DNA of 64,000 bases from Burkholderia sp. BCC0506 (GTDB lineage Bacteria > Pseudomonadota > Gammaproteobacteria > Burkholderiales > Burkholderiaceae). Below are positions 7,346-16,100 of the stretch, one piece after another. A program made the translations under genes and the position numbers. The stretch lies in NCBI RefSeq assembly GCF_902833145.1, contig NZ_CADFEN010000004.1, forward strand, positions 248,001 to 312,000, read 5' to 3'. The notes below the pieces were generated by a model, which searched no databases, was not told the DNA's origin, and saw only the letters and a program-made list of their open reading frames with translations. Each line of letters opens with the position of its first letter. The stretch's first letter is position 1.

Positions 7346-10300
7346 TCATCGCGAATCGGCGTTGCGACAGGCGTCGCCGCATGCGAGGCCTTCGTTGCCG
7401 ACGCTGTTGTCGACGCGACTCGCGGTTGCCGTCTTGCCGATTCCAGGCGCGGACGCGTCGGCCGGAAAATGCGCGCGTCGTGCTGCCAGCGCCCGATCGA
7501 AGCCGGGTGTCGTCCGGGCGAGATCCAGCCAGTTCCGCAGGTAGGGCGAGTCCGGCGGATCGTATCGCACGTGCGACAACACCATCGCCGCCGCTGCGTT
7601 GTCGCCGACCGCGCGCACCAGGGTCTCCGGTGCGACGACATGGGCTGCATCGAGCACGGTGCGCGTCGCGCCGCCGTCCTTCGTGCGAATGCTGGCCGGC
7701 GGGCGGGTAAAGACGTAGTCGGCCGAAGCCGGCTGCCATCGGAGCGGCGCGAGCCAGTGCGGCGGCGGCGCGGATGCGCTGCCGTAGGCGGCCGTCCAGA
7801 GACGCAGCGGCGCGGCGGCGGCGACGGTGTAGACGAACCGCGCATGCCGAAAACCGACTGGCGCATCGAACGATTCGATCGGCTCGCCATCGGCAGTCGT
7901 GCTGACGATACGGATATCGCGGCCGCCGTGAACGATCACATCGGCCGACGCACCCGGTTGCAGCTGGACGCGCCGTCCGTCGATCGTCGCGGACACGGGG
8001 CGCGCGAGACCGTTGTACACGGAAACGGTGACGCGGCCTTGCATCCAGCCGAACACGAGCACGGATCCCACGATTCCGAGCGCCACGGCCGCGCGCGCCA
8101 TCCCGGGAAGCACGCCGCTGGCCGTGCTGAAGCGCTCGCGGAAGGTCGGCTTGTCGACGTGCAGCACGCGCTCCGTGCCGACGACCAGCGTGTCGTACGC
8201 GGCCGGAACGGTTGGCGCCGGCGGCGCATCCGTCGCCGGTGCGCCGGAACTCGCATGGGCGGCGACGATCGCTTCCGCGCGCAGCAGTTCGTCGAGCGTC
8301 GCGCGGCGCAACGCGGAAAGGTGACCGGTCACATGCTGGACCCAACCGCCGACGGCACGCAGCCAGCCGTCTATGTTGTTTCGAACCGGCTCGGCGAGCG
8401 CGAACTGCGCCAGCGCGCCGGGCCAATTGTCGATGTCGAGCGCGGCCAGCACGGGCGCGCCAGGGCGCACGTCCTCCGCATGCTGGAAGACTTGTGCCAA
8501 TGCCCGCTGCAACTGCTCGGCCGCGCGGACGATATGGCCGATGCCGTGCTCGGTGATCGTCCCGCCTGCCGTGGCCCGCTGCCGCCACAGCGACAGATGC
8601 GCGTGAGCGTCGCGCACATTCGCTTCGGTGTGCTCCGCATAGTGAAGCAAGCGCAGCAAGCCTTCGAGATAGGCCCGCCATGCTGGCGACAGCGTGTCGG
8701 CGGCGGCCAGATGGGCGCTGCGTACCGCCTTCAGCACCGCCTGCAGGCGGCCGCGAGCGGCGGATCGCTCGGCATCGACGGCGTCGATCGCGCCGGGCAA
8801 CTCGGCGCGCCGGAGTATCCGGCCGCGGTGGCGGATGACCCCGTCGATCGCTTGATAGCGCCCGTCGCGCAGCGAGCACAGCAGCGCATGCTCGCGATCG
8901 AGCTTGCGCAGCCGCTCGAGATCGTGGCCGATGGCCGCCGGGTACAGCGTGTCGATATCGAGCGAACCGCCGTGCGCGACCGGCTCGGTCAACGACTGCG
9001 CGGACCGCGCGTGCCGGGTGGCCGGCAAACCCATGTAGATGCCGCGATATTGCGGCCCGAGATGTTCCTGCACGAAATGTTCGTCGAGTTGCCGCAGCGA
9101 AACGTCGGGGTCCACCGGCGTGTATCCGGTGTCGCCGATCAGCGTGGCCGTCAGGTGTTCGCGCAGGCTGGGCGCGTCGTCGAACAGCAGCCACGCGCTG
9201 CGCTCGTCGGCGGTCGCGGCGAGATACGTGCGCTTCGCGTTTTCCTCGCGTTCGTGATTTTGCGGATGCGTGGCCCACATGCGCGGCGGCTGCGCGATTT
9301 CCCGGTCGAACACGCGGAACGCGCCGGCTGCGTCCGCCGGCACCTGCGGGCGTTGGCCGTAGGCCGGATCGTTGTAGATGCGACCGAGGCGATCGGCAAA
9401 AGCCTGATGCACGACGAATGCATCGCGCGGCGGCCGGCCGTTGGCGACTTCGCTGCGCAGCAGGCCCAACGTGCGGTCCCATGCGTCGTCTGCAATCTGC
9501 AACCGGTGCAACGCATGCACGATGGCATCGCTGCCGGTCAGCGACACGGCGACCAAGTCGGCTTGCATTTCCATTTCGCGCGACAGCGCACGTTGTGCGA
9601 GGACGACGAGGCGGAATGCTATGTCGATGATCGATCGCAATGCCCAGACGGCGAGGCCGAGCAGCCAGCCGATCCACGAGATGCGCACGTCCAGGTTCGA
9701 CAGGCGGTGCAGAAGGCGGTCGAGCAGGTCGCGCTGCGCGACGATATGAACGGCGATCTGCTGCGCCGTGTAGACCCATCGGCCCAGCGCCATCGACCGC
9801 TGCGCGAAATGACCGAACTCATGCGCGCACACCGCCTTGAATTCGGTGAGGTTGAGCATGTTGACGAGCGCGAGCCCGATCTCCAGATGCTTGTGCGAGG
9901 GCCGAACCAGATTCAGCAGCGACAGGTCGTAGAAGACGGCCGCATTGACTCGCGCACTGACGAACACCTTGTTCGGGCGCGGCGCGCCGGCGTCGTCGGC
10001 GATACGTTCGAGGAACGCGAACAGTCGCGGCTGCTGCGCGCGCGTCAATTCAACGCGGTCCGCACGCTCGTCTTTCCGGACGAAGAAGAGCGCCTTGGCC
10101 AGGAATGCCGCCAGGAACAGGCTACCGCCGCACGCGAGCCATTCGGGCAACCCGGCCGACCCGCCATCCAGCGCGAGCCGCAATGCACCGGTGATTGCCG
10201 AGAACGCGAACCAGCCGGTCAGCGCGAGATACAGCAGGATGAACAGCACGAGGCCCGTAACCGCCAGCCACACGTTGCGGCGATACGCGCGGCTCGCGCG

Positions 10301-10351
10301 CGTGAGTCCGGCCGGCACGTCGCGCGGCCCGGCGGGGTAAATGGTGACCAT
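7346..10351 (-). CDS. Large membrane-bound M48-family metallopeptidase
   Basis: An integral-membrane zinc peptidase of 1001 residues, far longer than HtpX (about 290). After two N-terminal membrane segments (NVWLAVTGLVLFILLYLALT; LFLAAFLAKALFFVRKD) the M48 domain shows the zinc motif HEFGH at residues 177-181 (KAVCAHEFGHFAQRS) and the downstream glutamate region (REMEMQADLVAVSLTG). The middle is helical, with a repeated four-helix look and no known catalytic motif. A further membrane segment (MARAAVALGIVGSVLVFGWM) precedes a C-terminal periplasmic or cytoplasmic beta-rich part. ATG 10351 (MVTIYPAG) is preferred since upstream in-frame sequence is not protein-like. It is divergent from the zinc-ribbon gene. 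The substrate is unknown; envelope quality control is a reasonable guess. Confidence 0.83.
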   Translation of the reverse strand: MVTIYPAGPRDVPAGLTRASRAYRRNVWLAVTGLVLFILLYLALTGWFAFSAITGALRLALDGGSAGLPEWLACGGSLFLAAFLAKALFFVRKDERADRVELTRAQQPRLFAFLERIADDAGAPRPNKVFVSARVNAAVFYDLSLLNLVRPSHKHLEIGLALVNMLNLTEFKAVCAHEFGHFAQRSMALGRWVYTAQQIAVHIVAQRDLLDRLLHRLSNLDVRISWIGWLLGLAVWALRSIIDIAFRLVVLAQRALSREMEMQADLVAVSLTGSDAIVHALHRLQIADDAWDRTLGLLRSEVANGRPPRDAFVVHQAFADRLGRIYNDPAYGQRPQVPADAAGAFRVFDREIAQPPRMWATHPQNHEREENAKRTYLAATADERSAWLLFDDAPSLREHLTATLIGDTGYTPVDPDVSLRQLDEHFVQEHLGPQYRGIYMGLPATRHARSAQSLTEPVAHGGSLDIDTLYPAAIGHDLERLRKLDREHALLCSLRDGRYQAIDGVIRHRGRILRRAELPGAIDAVDAERSAARGRLQAVLKAVRSAHLAAADTLSPAWRAYLEGLLRLLHYAEHTEANVRDAHAHLSLWRQRATAGGTITEHGIGHIVRAAEQLQRALAQVFQHAEDVRPGAPVLAALDIDNWPGALAQFALAEPVRNNIDGWLRAVGGWVQHVTGHLSALRRATLDELLRAEAIVAAHASSGAPATDAPPAPTVPAAYDTLVVGTERVLHVDKPTFRERFSTASGVLPGMARAAVALGIVGSVLVFGWMQGRVTVSVYNGLARPVSATIDGRRVQLQPGASADVIVHGGRDIRIVSTTADGEPIESFDAPVGFRHARFVYTVAAAAPLRLWTAAYGSASAPPPHWLAPLRWQPASADYVFTRPPASIRTKDGGATRTVLDAAHVVAPETLVRAVGDNAAAAMVLSHVRYDPPDSPYLRNWLDLARTTPGFDRALAARRAHFPADASAPGIGKTATASRVDNSVGNEGLACGDACRNADSR

Positions 10352-10653
10352 CGTGTTATCGACCCATGAGCGTAAGCCGCGCGTCTGTCGCGCGATCAGG
10401 ACATCGGAATGTGACAGCCGATCGATCGTGCCGGCGTATCGCTTCCTGGAACCGCGTTGCCATCGAAGGCGGGATGAAAACCGGATGAAAGCATTCGCAT
10501 CGTGTTGCGTATTCGACATTCCCCGACCGACAAAATCGCCACCCATCGGAAAAAAGATCAGGCAGAATAAGCCGCCGTGTCGTTTCGGACTGGCAAACAA
10601 ATATCAATGAAACGTGCATGCCGGGGCGTATCCCCGGAATCCGGGGGAATACC
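10352..10653. other. Intergenic region between divergent genes
   Basis: About 300 bp between the M48 peptidase gene and the zinc-ribbon gene. It must hold both promoters. Locally AT-richer stretches occur at 10550-10612. No gene was recognised. Confidence 0.5.
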
Positions 10654-11448
10654 ATGTTCGTCTTCTGGGGGCGGAAGTTAGTCTATCGCAAGCAGGGCTA
10701 CGTAGCGGACTTCTGTCCGATCTGCCGAACGCCGCGTACGTTCGAATTGCAGCGGGTCGGTTCCGCCGGCCATGTCTACAACATCTCGGTCGGGGAAGGG
10801 CGGCTGGTCGGATATCAGCGAACTTGCCAGACTTGCCGAACGCCGGTCAAGAGCGAGCTGTCCACCTATGCGAGCGTGTCGCCGAAGCCCGCGCCGCTGC
10901 CGGAACTGACCGCGCAGACCTTTCCCAATCTGGAATCGGCATGGCGAGACCGGCTCGTGCTCGAGGAGCGGGTTCGCACCGCGCTCCCGTCGCTGCAGCC
11001 CGACGAGCGACAGGCGCTGATTCGCGATCCGTTCGTGGTGCTGTCGACGAAGGTCGAGCGTTATTTCGCGTCGAGCCGCATCAACTGGCGGGACATACTC
11101 GCGATCTTCGTCGCCTTCGCCGTCGCGATCATCGGGTCGGTGACGGTGGGCATGATCGCACCGGGCGCGACGACCTACGGCATCTATTTCTTCATCGCGC
11201 TCGGCGTGTTGATCGTCGTCAGGCAAATCAAGGCGACGGGGCGTCGCTACATGGTCAAGCAGATTGTCCCGCCCCTCGCGTCCGCGCTTGCGCCATTGCA
11301 GCCGACCCGGGAGGAAATCGATTCCGCGTTTCGCGAACTGCGTCTTTCGCAGCCGCGGATAGCCGGCAAGCTGCCGATGGAAGCGTTGCTGTCGAAGCTG
11401 TCCGGCAAGGATGTTGCGGGCCTTGGCGATGCGGGTGCCGCACGCTGA
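10654..11448 (+). CDS. Zinc-ribbon membrane protein, unknown function
   Basis: A 264-residue protein with two CxxC pairs at its start (DFCPICRTPRTF and RTCQTCRTPVK), which would form a zinc ribbon, then a soluble helical stretch (PNLESAWRDRLVLEERVRTA) and two membrane segments (ILAIFVAFAVAIIGSVTVGM; YGIYFFIALGVLIVVRQ). A charged C-terminal tail follows. ATG 10654 (MFVFWGRK) comes after a run of G bases that serves as ribosome-binding site. It is transcribed divergently from the M48 peptidase, so the two may share control. No named family was recognised. Confidence 0.72.
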   Translation: MFVFWGRKLVYRKQGYVADFCPICRTPRTFELQRVGSAGHVYNISVGEGRLVGYQRTCQTCRTPVKSELSTYASVSPKPAPLPELTAQTFPNLESAWRDRLVLEERVRTALPSLQPDERQALIRDPFVVLSTKVERYFASSRINWRDILAIFVAFAVAIIGSVTVGMIAPGATTYGIYFFIALGVLIVVRQIKATGRRYMVKQIVPPLASALAPLQPTREEIDSAFRELRLSQPRIAGKLPMEALLSKLSGKDVAGLGDAGAAR

Positions 11449-11750
11449 GGTAACCGTACGCGCCGGACGGCGGCCCGGCCGATCAGCCGTGCAACGGTGG
11501 GCGTGATGGACGTCGAACCTGAAACGGCAGACGGAACGACATCGGCATCGCGACGGAGGATCGCGACATCGTGCTTCGCGATCGTCGGGAACAGGCGCGC
11601 TGCGTCGTCGGGCGAATGGCCGCGAGCGATTGAAAGCAAAAAGCAAGCGATGCGGTTCCCCGGCCGAGAAACATAAATATTTCGCAGTCCCGCGACGGAT
11701 TTTCCGGCGCCGCTCGTTAAACACGGGTACGCACCGCGAGAACTCTCGTC
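11449..11750. other. Intergenic region before the DUF1800 operon
   Basis: About 300 bp. The last 75 bases hold the putative ECF promoter; the rest shows no gene that can be supported. Confidence 0.5.
11678..11733 (+). promoter_or_regulatory. Putative ECF sigma-factor promoter, copy B
   Basis: AAATATTTCGC is followed by CCGCGACGGAT (11690-11700), a 14-base spacer and CGTTAAAC (11715-11722), about 30 bases before the DUF1800 start. The arrangement matches the element before the WxxGHW gene at 5117. In a window of this base composition an identical 11-base block at the same distance from an AT-rich upstream stretch and a CGTTnAAC box is unlikely by chance. The polymerase form is inferred. Confidence 0.45.
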
Positions 11751-13145
11751 ATGGACCACCCGAACGACATCTCACCGGCCGCGATCGCGCTGAACCGCTT
11801 CGGTCTCGGTGCGCGCGCCGACGAAGCCCCGCCCGCCGATCCGAAGGCCGCGTTGCTCGCGCAGTTCGACCGCTACGACGCACGGCCTGCCGCATGGGCC
11901 GGCGAGCCGGACGCGGTCACGCTCGCCACGCGCTTCGCGAATACCCGCAACGCGATGACGAGCGACGACGCGGCCGCGAAGCGCGCGACCGGGCAATCGA
12001 TCCGGCGCGACGGCTACGACGCGTATCGCAGCGCCGTCACCGCGCGCATGAACAGCGCGCTGACGACGCCCGCGCCGTTCATCGAGCGTCTCGTGCATTT
12101 CTGGGCGAATCATTTCGCGGTATCGGTCGACAAGGGCCAGGTGGCCGCGTACGCGGGCGCATTCGAACGCGACGCGATCCGCCCGCACGTGCTCGGCCGG
12201 TTCGAGGACATGCTCGTCGCCGTCGAGCAGCATCCCGCGATGCAGGTGTTCCTCGACCAGGCGCGCTCGGTTGGCCCCGACAGCCCGGCCGCGCTGCGTG
12301 CGCAGGCACGCAATCCGTCGGCGAAGCGCGGGCTCAACGAGAACCTCGCTCGCGAGATCATGGAACTGCATACGCTCGGCGTGCGCACCGGTTACACGCA
12401 AGCCGACGTGACGGAATTCGCGCGCGCGCTGACCGGCTGGAGCATCGCCGGCGGGCGCGGCCCGCAGCCGGGCGATGCGGCGCCCGGCGCCTTCGTGTTT
12501 CGGCCGAATCTGCACGAGCCGGGCACGCGCACGGTGATGGGGCGCACCTACGATCAGCCGGGCGAAGTGCAGGCGCGCGCGATTTTGCACGACCTCGCGC
12601 GATCGGAGGCGACGGGCCGGCACATCGCGTTCCAGCTCGCCCGCCATTTCGTTGCCGACAACCCGCCGCCCGCGCTGACCGACCGGCTCGCGCGCGCCTT
12701 CGATGCGAGCGGCGGCGACCTGCCGACCGTCTATCGCGCGCTCGTCGATGCGCCGGAAGCATGGTCCGCCGTCAACCGCAAGTTCAAGACGCCGTGGGAG
12801 TGGGCCGTATCGTCGCTGCGCGGGCTCGGCTGGCGCGACACCGGCGATCTCAAGGCCGCGCCGCTGCTCGCGCAGCTCGGCCAGCCGGTGTGGCGGCCGG
12901 GCTCGCCGGCCGGCTACGACGACGTCGCCGCGAGCTGGGCCGCGCCCGACGCGCTCGTGCGCCGCGTCGAGATTGCGCAGCGTCTGGCCGCGCGCACCGG
13001 CGACCGGCTCGATCCGCGCACGCTCGGCGACACGCTGCTCGCCGGTTCGATGAGCGTGCCGACCGCGCTCGCGCTCGCGCGCGCCGAAAGCGCGACGACG
13101 TCGCTCGCGCTGCTGCTCGTATCGCCCGATTTCCAACGGAGATGA
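11751..13145 (+). CDS. DUF1800 family protein
   Basis: A 464-residue protein of the DUF1800 family, of unknown biochemical role; family members are nearly always encoded beside a DUF1501 protein, as here. Visible marks are AAIALNRFGLGARADE at the start, FIERLVHFWANHFAVS, and the block LNENLAREIMELHTLGVRTG with YTQADVTEFARALTGW, which is highly conserved. No signal peptide is evident. ATG 11751 is the first in frame after the putative ECF promoter. The stop overlaps the next gene's start region (ATGA), so the two are translated together. Confidence 0.88.
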   Translation: MDHPNDISPAAIALNRFGLGARADEAPPADPKAALLAQFDRYDARPAAWAGEPDAVTLATRFANTRNAMTSDDAAAKRATGQSIRRDGYDAYRSAVTARMNSALTTPAPFIERLVHFWANHFAVSVDKGQVAAYAGAFERDAIRPHVLGRFEDMLVAVEQHPAMQVFLDQARSVGPDSPAALRAQARNPSAKRGLNENLAREIMELHTLGVRTGYTQADVTEFARALTGWSIAGGRGPQPGDAAPGAFVFRPNLHEPGTRTVMGRTYDQPGEVQARAILHDLARSEATGRHIAFQLARHFVADNPPPALTDRLARAFDASGGDLPTVYRALVDAPEAWSAVNRKFKTPWEWAVSSLRGLGWRDTGDLKAAPLLAQLGQPVWRPGSPAGYDDVAASWAAPDALVRRVEIAQRLAARTGDRLDPRTLGDTLLAGSMSVPTALALARAESATTSLALLLVSPDFQRR

Positions 13146-13147
13146 CC

Positions 13148-14305
13148 ATGGCACTGTCCCGTCGACAATTCCTCAGCGTTGCCGCCGCCGGCGCGGGCGC
13201 GATCCTCGTCGCCCCGCGTATCGCGTTCGCGAATGTCGAGACCGACCGGCGCTTCGTGTTCGTGATCCAGCGCGGCGCGGCCGACGGCCTGAACATCGTC
13301 GTCCCGTATGCGGAGCCCGCGTACGCGTCGCTGCGCGGGCCGCTCGCGATCGACGCGGCGGCCGCGACGCGCCTCGACGGCACGTTCGCGCTGCATCCGT
13401 CGCTCGCGCAAACCGCGCAGATGTACCGCGACGGTCAGGCGCTGTTCGTCCATGCGATCGCGTCGCCGTATCGCGACCGCTCGCATTTCGACGGCCAGAA
13501 CGTGCTCGAAACGGGCGGTCGTGCGCCGTACCAGGTCAAGGACGGCTGGCTGAACCGGCTCGCCGCGCTGCTGCCGGCGACGCGCGACAGCGCAATCGCG
13601 TTCGCGCCGACCGTGCCGCTCGCGCTGCGCGGCACCGTGCAGGCCGCGTCGTATGCGCCGTCCGGTTTGCCGGCCGCGCCGGACGATCTGCTCACCCGCG
13701 TGTCGGCGCTCTACGAAGCCGACGCGCAGCTCGGCCCGCTGTGGCAATCCGCGATGGAAGCACGCGGTCTCGCCGGCGATGCGCACGCGCGGCAGGATCC
13801 GGCCGGCGTCGGCAAGCTCGCCGCGACGTTTCTCGCGCGCGACGACGGCCCACGGATCGCGATGATCGAGACGGGCGGCTGGGATACCCACAGTGCGCAG
13901 AACGCGCGGCTCGCGAATCAGCTGAAGGCGCTCGACACGATGCTCGCCGCGCTGCGCGACGGTCTCGGGCCCGCATGGCAGCAGACCACGGTGCTGGTCG
14001 CGACCGAGTTTGGCCGTACGGCCGCGGTGAACGGCACCGGCGGCACCGATCACGGGCAGGCGTCGGTCGCGATGCTCGCGGGCGGCGCGGTTGCAGGCGG
14101 GCGCGTGATTGCCGATTGGCCGGGGCTGCGGCCCGGCGACCTGTATGAAGGGCGCGACCTGAAGCCGACCGCGTCGCTCGACGCGCTGATCGCGGGCGCG
14201 GCCGCCGACAGCCTGCGGCTCGATCCGCGCCGCACCGCGTCCGTGTTGTTCGCGGAAAGCGGGCCGACGCAGCCGATGAGCGGCCTGATTCACGGGGTCG
14301 CGTGA
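13148..14305 (+). CDS. DUF1501 family Tat-exported protein
   Basis: A 385-residue exported protein of the DUF1501 family, related in fold to sulfatases and alkaline phosphatases. It begins with a twin-arginine signal (LSRRQFLSVAAAGAGAILVA, cut near AFA). Family blocks visible are RRFVFVIQRGAADGLNIVVP, PSLAQTAQMYRDGQALFVHA, IETGGWDTHSAQN and VATEFGRTAAVNGTGGTDHG. Two starts are possible: ATG 13142 overlapping the DUF1800 stop, and ATG 13148, which sits better behind GGAG and is used here. Substrate and partner are unknown; the DUF1800 partner is likely to act with it. Confidence 0.88.
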   Translation: MALSRRQFLSVAAAGAGAILVAPRIAFANVETDRRFVFVIQRGAADGLNIVVPYAEPAYASLRGPLAIDAAAATRLDGTFALHPSLAQTAQMYRDGQALFVHAIASPYRDRSHFDGQNVLETGGRAPYQVKDGWLNRLAALLPATRDSAIAFAPTVPLALRGTVQAASYAPSGLPAAPDDLLTRVSALYEADAQLGPLWQSAMEARGLAGDAHARQDPAGVGKLAATFLARDDGPRIAMIETGGWDTHSAQNARLANQLKALDTMLAALRDGLGPAWQQTTVLVATEFGRTAAVNGTGGTDHGQASVAMLAGGAVAGGRVIADWPGLRPGDLYEGRDLKPTASLDALIAGAAADSLRLDPRRTASVLFAESGPTQPMSGLIHGVA

Positions 14306-14364
14306 CGCGGTGCCAGAGCCGCGACGGGGGCCGTCAACCGATTACACGACAGGGAGAATCGACG

Positions 14365-14583
14365 ATGAAAATCCGGTCCGTTTCGCTCGCCGTACTGGTG
14401 AGCGCGAGTGCGGTGCTGATGTCCGCCTGCGTGGTCGAGCCCGTGCGGCCGCCGCAACCCGCGCCGGTCGTCGAGGTCGCGCCGCCACCGCCAGCTCCCG
14501 GCTATCGCTGGGCGAAGGGGCATTACCGGTGGGCCGGCAATCACTGGGCGTGGGTGCCGGGGCATTGGGTGGCGGTGTACTGA
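14365..14583 (+). CDS. Small lipoprotein with WxxGHW repeats
   Basis: A 72-residue lipoprotein: signal KIRSVSLAVLVSASAVLMSA followed by the lipobox cysteine (MSAC), a proline/valine-rich linker, then YRWAKGHYRWAG and HWAWVPGHWVAVY, the same repeat family as the protein at 5117. AGGGAGA at 14351-14357 gives a clear start at 14365. It follows the DUF1501 gene by 59 bp and is probably in the same transcript. It may bind envelope components; function is unknown. The shared repeat and the shared promoter-like element are what tie this operon to the sigma-factor cluster. Confidence 0.78.
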   Translation: MKIRSVSLAVLVSASAVLMSACVVEPVRPPQPAPVVEVAPPPPAPGYRWAKGHYRWAGNHWAWVPGHWVAVY

Positions 14584-14610
14584 CCGTGCACGATGCGCCG
14601 CGCGGCGCGC

Positions 14611-15804
14611 CTACCACCCGATCCGGTGTTTCTCCTCCGTCTCGCGATGCCGCCAGTCGTCGTCCGCATGAAGATACTGGCTCGTCGTCGTGAGCGATAC
14701 ATGGCCGAGGTTGTCGCGCACGAGCCGCAGGTCGACGCGGCCGTCGGCCATGTGCGAGCCCGCACTGTGGCGCAGCCAGTGCGCGGACGCCTGTTCGAGC
14801 ACGCGCGCCGCCTGCTCGCCGGCTTCGCCGTTCGCGCGCAGCCGGTCGGCCGCGTGCCGGAACACCTGCTTCACGATGCGGTGCAGCGCGGCGCGCGTGA
14901 GCGGCTTGCGCGTCTGGCCGACCGGCAGCACGAGCGGCGTCGGCTCGCCGTCGAACGGTAGCGCGGGCAGGCCGTGCGCGCGCCGGTAGCGCGACAGCTC
15001 GGCCATCATCTCGTCGGTGGCCGGCACGAGCCGCTGCCGGCCGCCTTTGCCCGTCACGTCGAGCCACCAGCGCTCGTGCCCGTTCGCATCGCGCCGGCAG
15101 AAGAATTGTCCCATCGTCGTATCGGCTGCTTCGGTGATGCGCAGCCCGCCGAGATACAGCAGCGTGAACAGCCAGCGCGCGCGATCCGCATGGAAGCACG
15201 CGCGGGCATCGTCGCGCGGCATCGCGGCGATTGCGTCCTTCACCGATTGCCACAGCGGCTGCCCGAGATGGCGCGTGACACGCGGCGCGGGCCGTCGCTG
15301 CCGCTGTCGCGACAGCGCGAGCGGGTTGCCGGCCAGATAGCCGGCCTGCACGAGCCACGAGAACATCACGTTCAGGATCACCAGCGCCTGCCGCTGGCTG
15401 GCTGCCGACAGCGGCCCGTAAAACGGCCGCCAGCGCGGATCGTCGCGCGGATGCTTGCGGCCGCCGTTCGCGCACCACAGCTCGGCCGGCGTCGGCGCGA
15501 GCAGGAATTGCCGGTACACGACGAGATCCTCGTGCGTGAGCGACGACAGCGGCTTGCCGCACGCGATCACGGCCCACAGCAGCAGGCGCTCGGCTTCCTT
15601 GCGGTAGTTCTGGAACGTGGTCGGCGTATCGACGAAGCGGGCGAGCCACGCGCGCACGGCGTCGAGGTCGTTGGTCGCGGCGATCTGCGGATGCGCGCTG
15701 CCCGAGCGGTTGGTGCCCGTGCGTCCATCGAGCGCGGCCGGCACGACGAGCGTATCGATCGGCAGCGGGCGCAGCGCGGTGTCGGACGAAGCGGATGAGG
15801 TCAT
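14611..15804 (-). CDS. Tyrosine site-specific recombinase (phage-integrase family)
   Basis: A 397-residue tyrosine recombinase. A SAM-like core-binding domain is visible at the start (VRAWLARFVDTPTTFQNYRK) and the catalytic domain after about residue 180, with the active-site arginine in LLYLGGLRITEA, the HxxR block in ASAHWLRHSAGSH, the second histidine in VRDNLGHVSLTTTSQYLH and its tyrosine. All expected catalytic residues are present. The start at ATG 15804 (MTSSASSD) is uncertain because no good ribosome-binding site is seen. No attachment-site repeat, cargo or other phage genes flank it, so it is likely a resident recombinase; many Burkholderia carry such a lone integrase of unknown target. 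It ends convergently with the small lipoprotein gene. Confidence 0.85.
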   Translation of the reverse strand: MTSSASSDTALRPLPIDTLVVPAALDGRTGTNRSGSAHPQIAATNDLDAVRAWLARFVDTPTTFQNYRKEAERLLLWAVIACGKPLSSLTHEDLVVYRQFLLAPTPAELWCANGGRKHPRDDPRWRPFYGPLSAASQRQALVILNVMFSWLVQAGYLAGNPLALSRQRQRRPAPRVTRHLGQPLWQSVKDAIAAMPRDDARACFHADRARWLFTLLYLGGLRITEAADTTMGQFFCRRDANGHERWWLDVTGKGGRQRLVPATDEMMAELSRYRRAHGLPALPFDGEPTPLVLPVGQTRKPLTRAALHRIVKQVFRHAADRLRANGEAGEQAARVLEQASAHWLRHSAGSHMADGRVDLRLVRDNLGHVSLTTTSQYLHADDDWRHRETEEKHRIGW

Positions 15805-15899
15805 GCGGAGGAAACGCGCCGCGTAGGCCGCACGGCGCGTGGCCGGGCGGATGAAGGCAGCGCGCCAAAGCGTATCGGGAAGCATCGATGGTACACGAT

Positions 15900-15978
15900 G
15901 ACCACACGGTGAAGCGGCCGTCGGCGGCGATAGCCTGTCCGCTGACGAAGCGCGCGGTGAAATCGGAGCACGCTAACG
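15900..15978 (-). pseudogene. Remnant of a short-chain dehydrogenase C-terminus
   Basis: On the minus strand this stretch encodes ACSDFTARFVSGQAIAADGR, then FTVW. This is the C-terminal signature of classical short-chain dehydrogenases (S-D-x-A-x-F-V-x-G-Q-x-I-x-x-D-G-G-F-T-x-W). No Rossmann N-terminus or catalytic Tyr-x-x-x-Lys is found upstream, and there is no stop where the family usually ends. It appears to be the surviving end of a deleted gene, next to the recombinase. Confidence 0.5.
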
Positions 15979-16041
15979 TAGCGGCTCGCGTGCGACATCC
16001 GATGAGTGAGCGTGGTCGATCGCGTTCTGTAAGGTATTCGT

Positions 16042-16069
16042 GAACTTTCTCGCGAGGCGGTTCGTCTAA
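16042..16069 (+). promoter_or_regulatory. Sigma-E-type promoter before the DUF4377 gene
   Basis: GAACTT (16042-16047), a 16-base spacer and GTCTAA (16064-16069) match the RpoE consensus GGAACTT-N15/16-GTCnAA closely; the base before GAACTT is T rather than G. It lies about 30 bases before the start of an envelope lipoprotein gene, the expected type of target. Confidence 0.6.
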
Positions 16070-16100
16070 TCGGCCCTCCAACGCCCTAGAGGAACATCGC

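Noticed and set aside
7469-10369. A 966-residue open frame opposite the M48 peptidase
   Set aside because: Low-complexity Arg/Gln/His sequence with no domain; the opposite strand carries the zinc motif and membrane segments.
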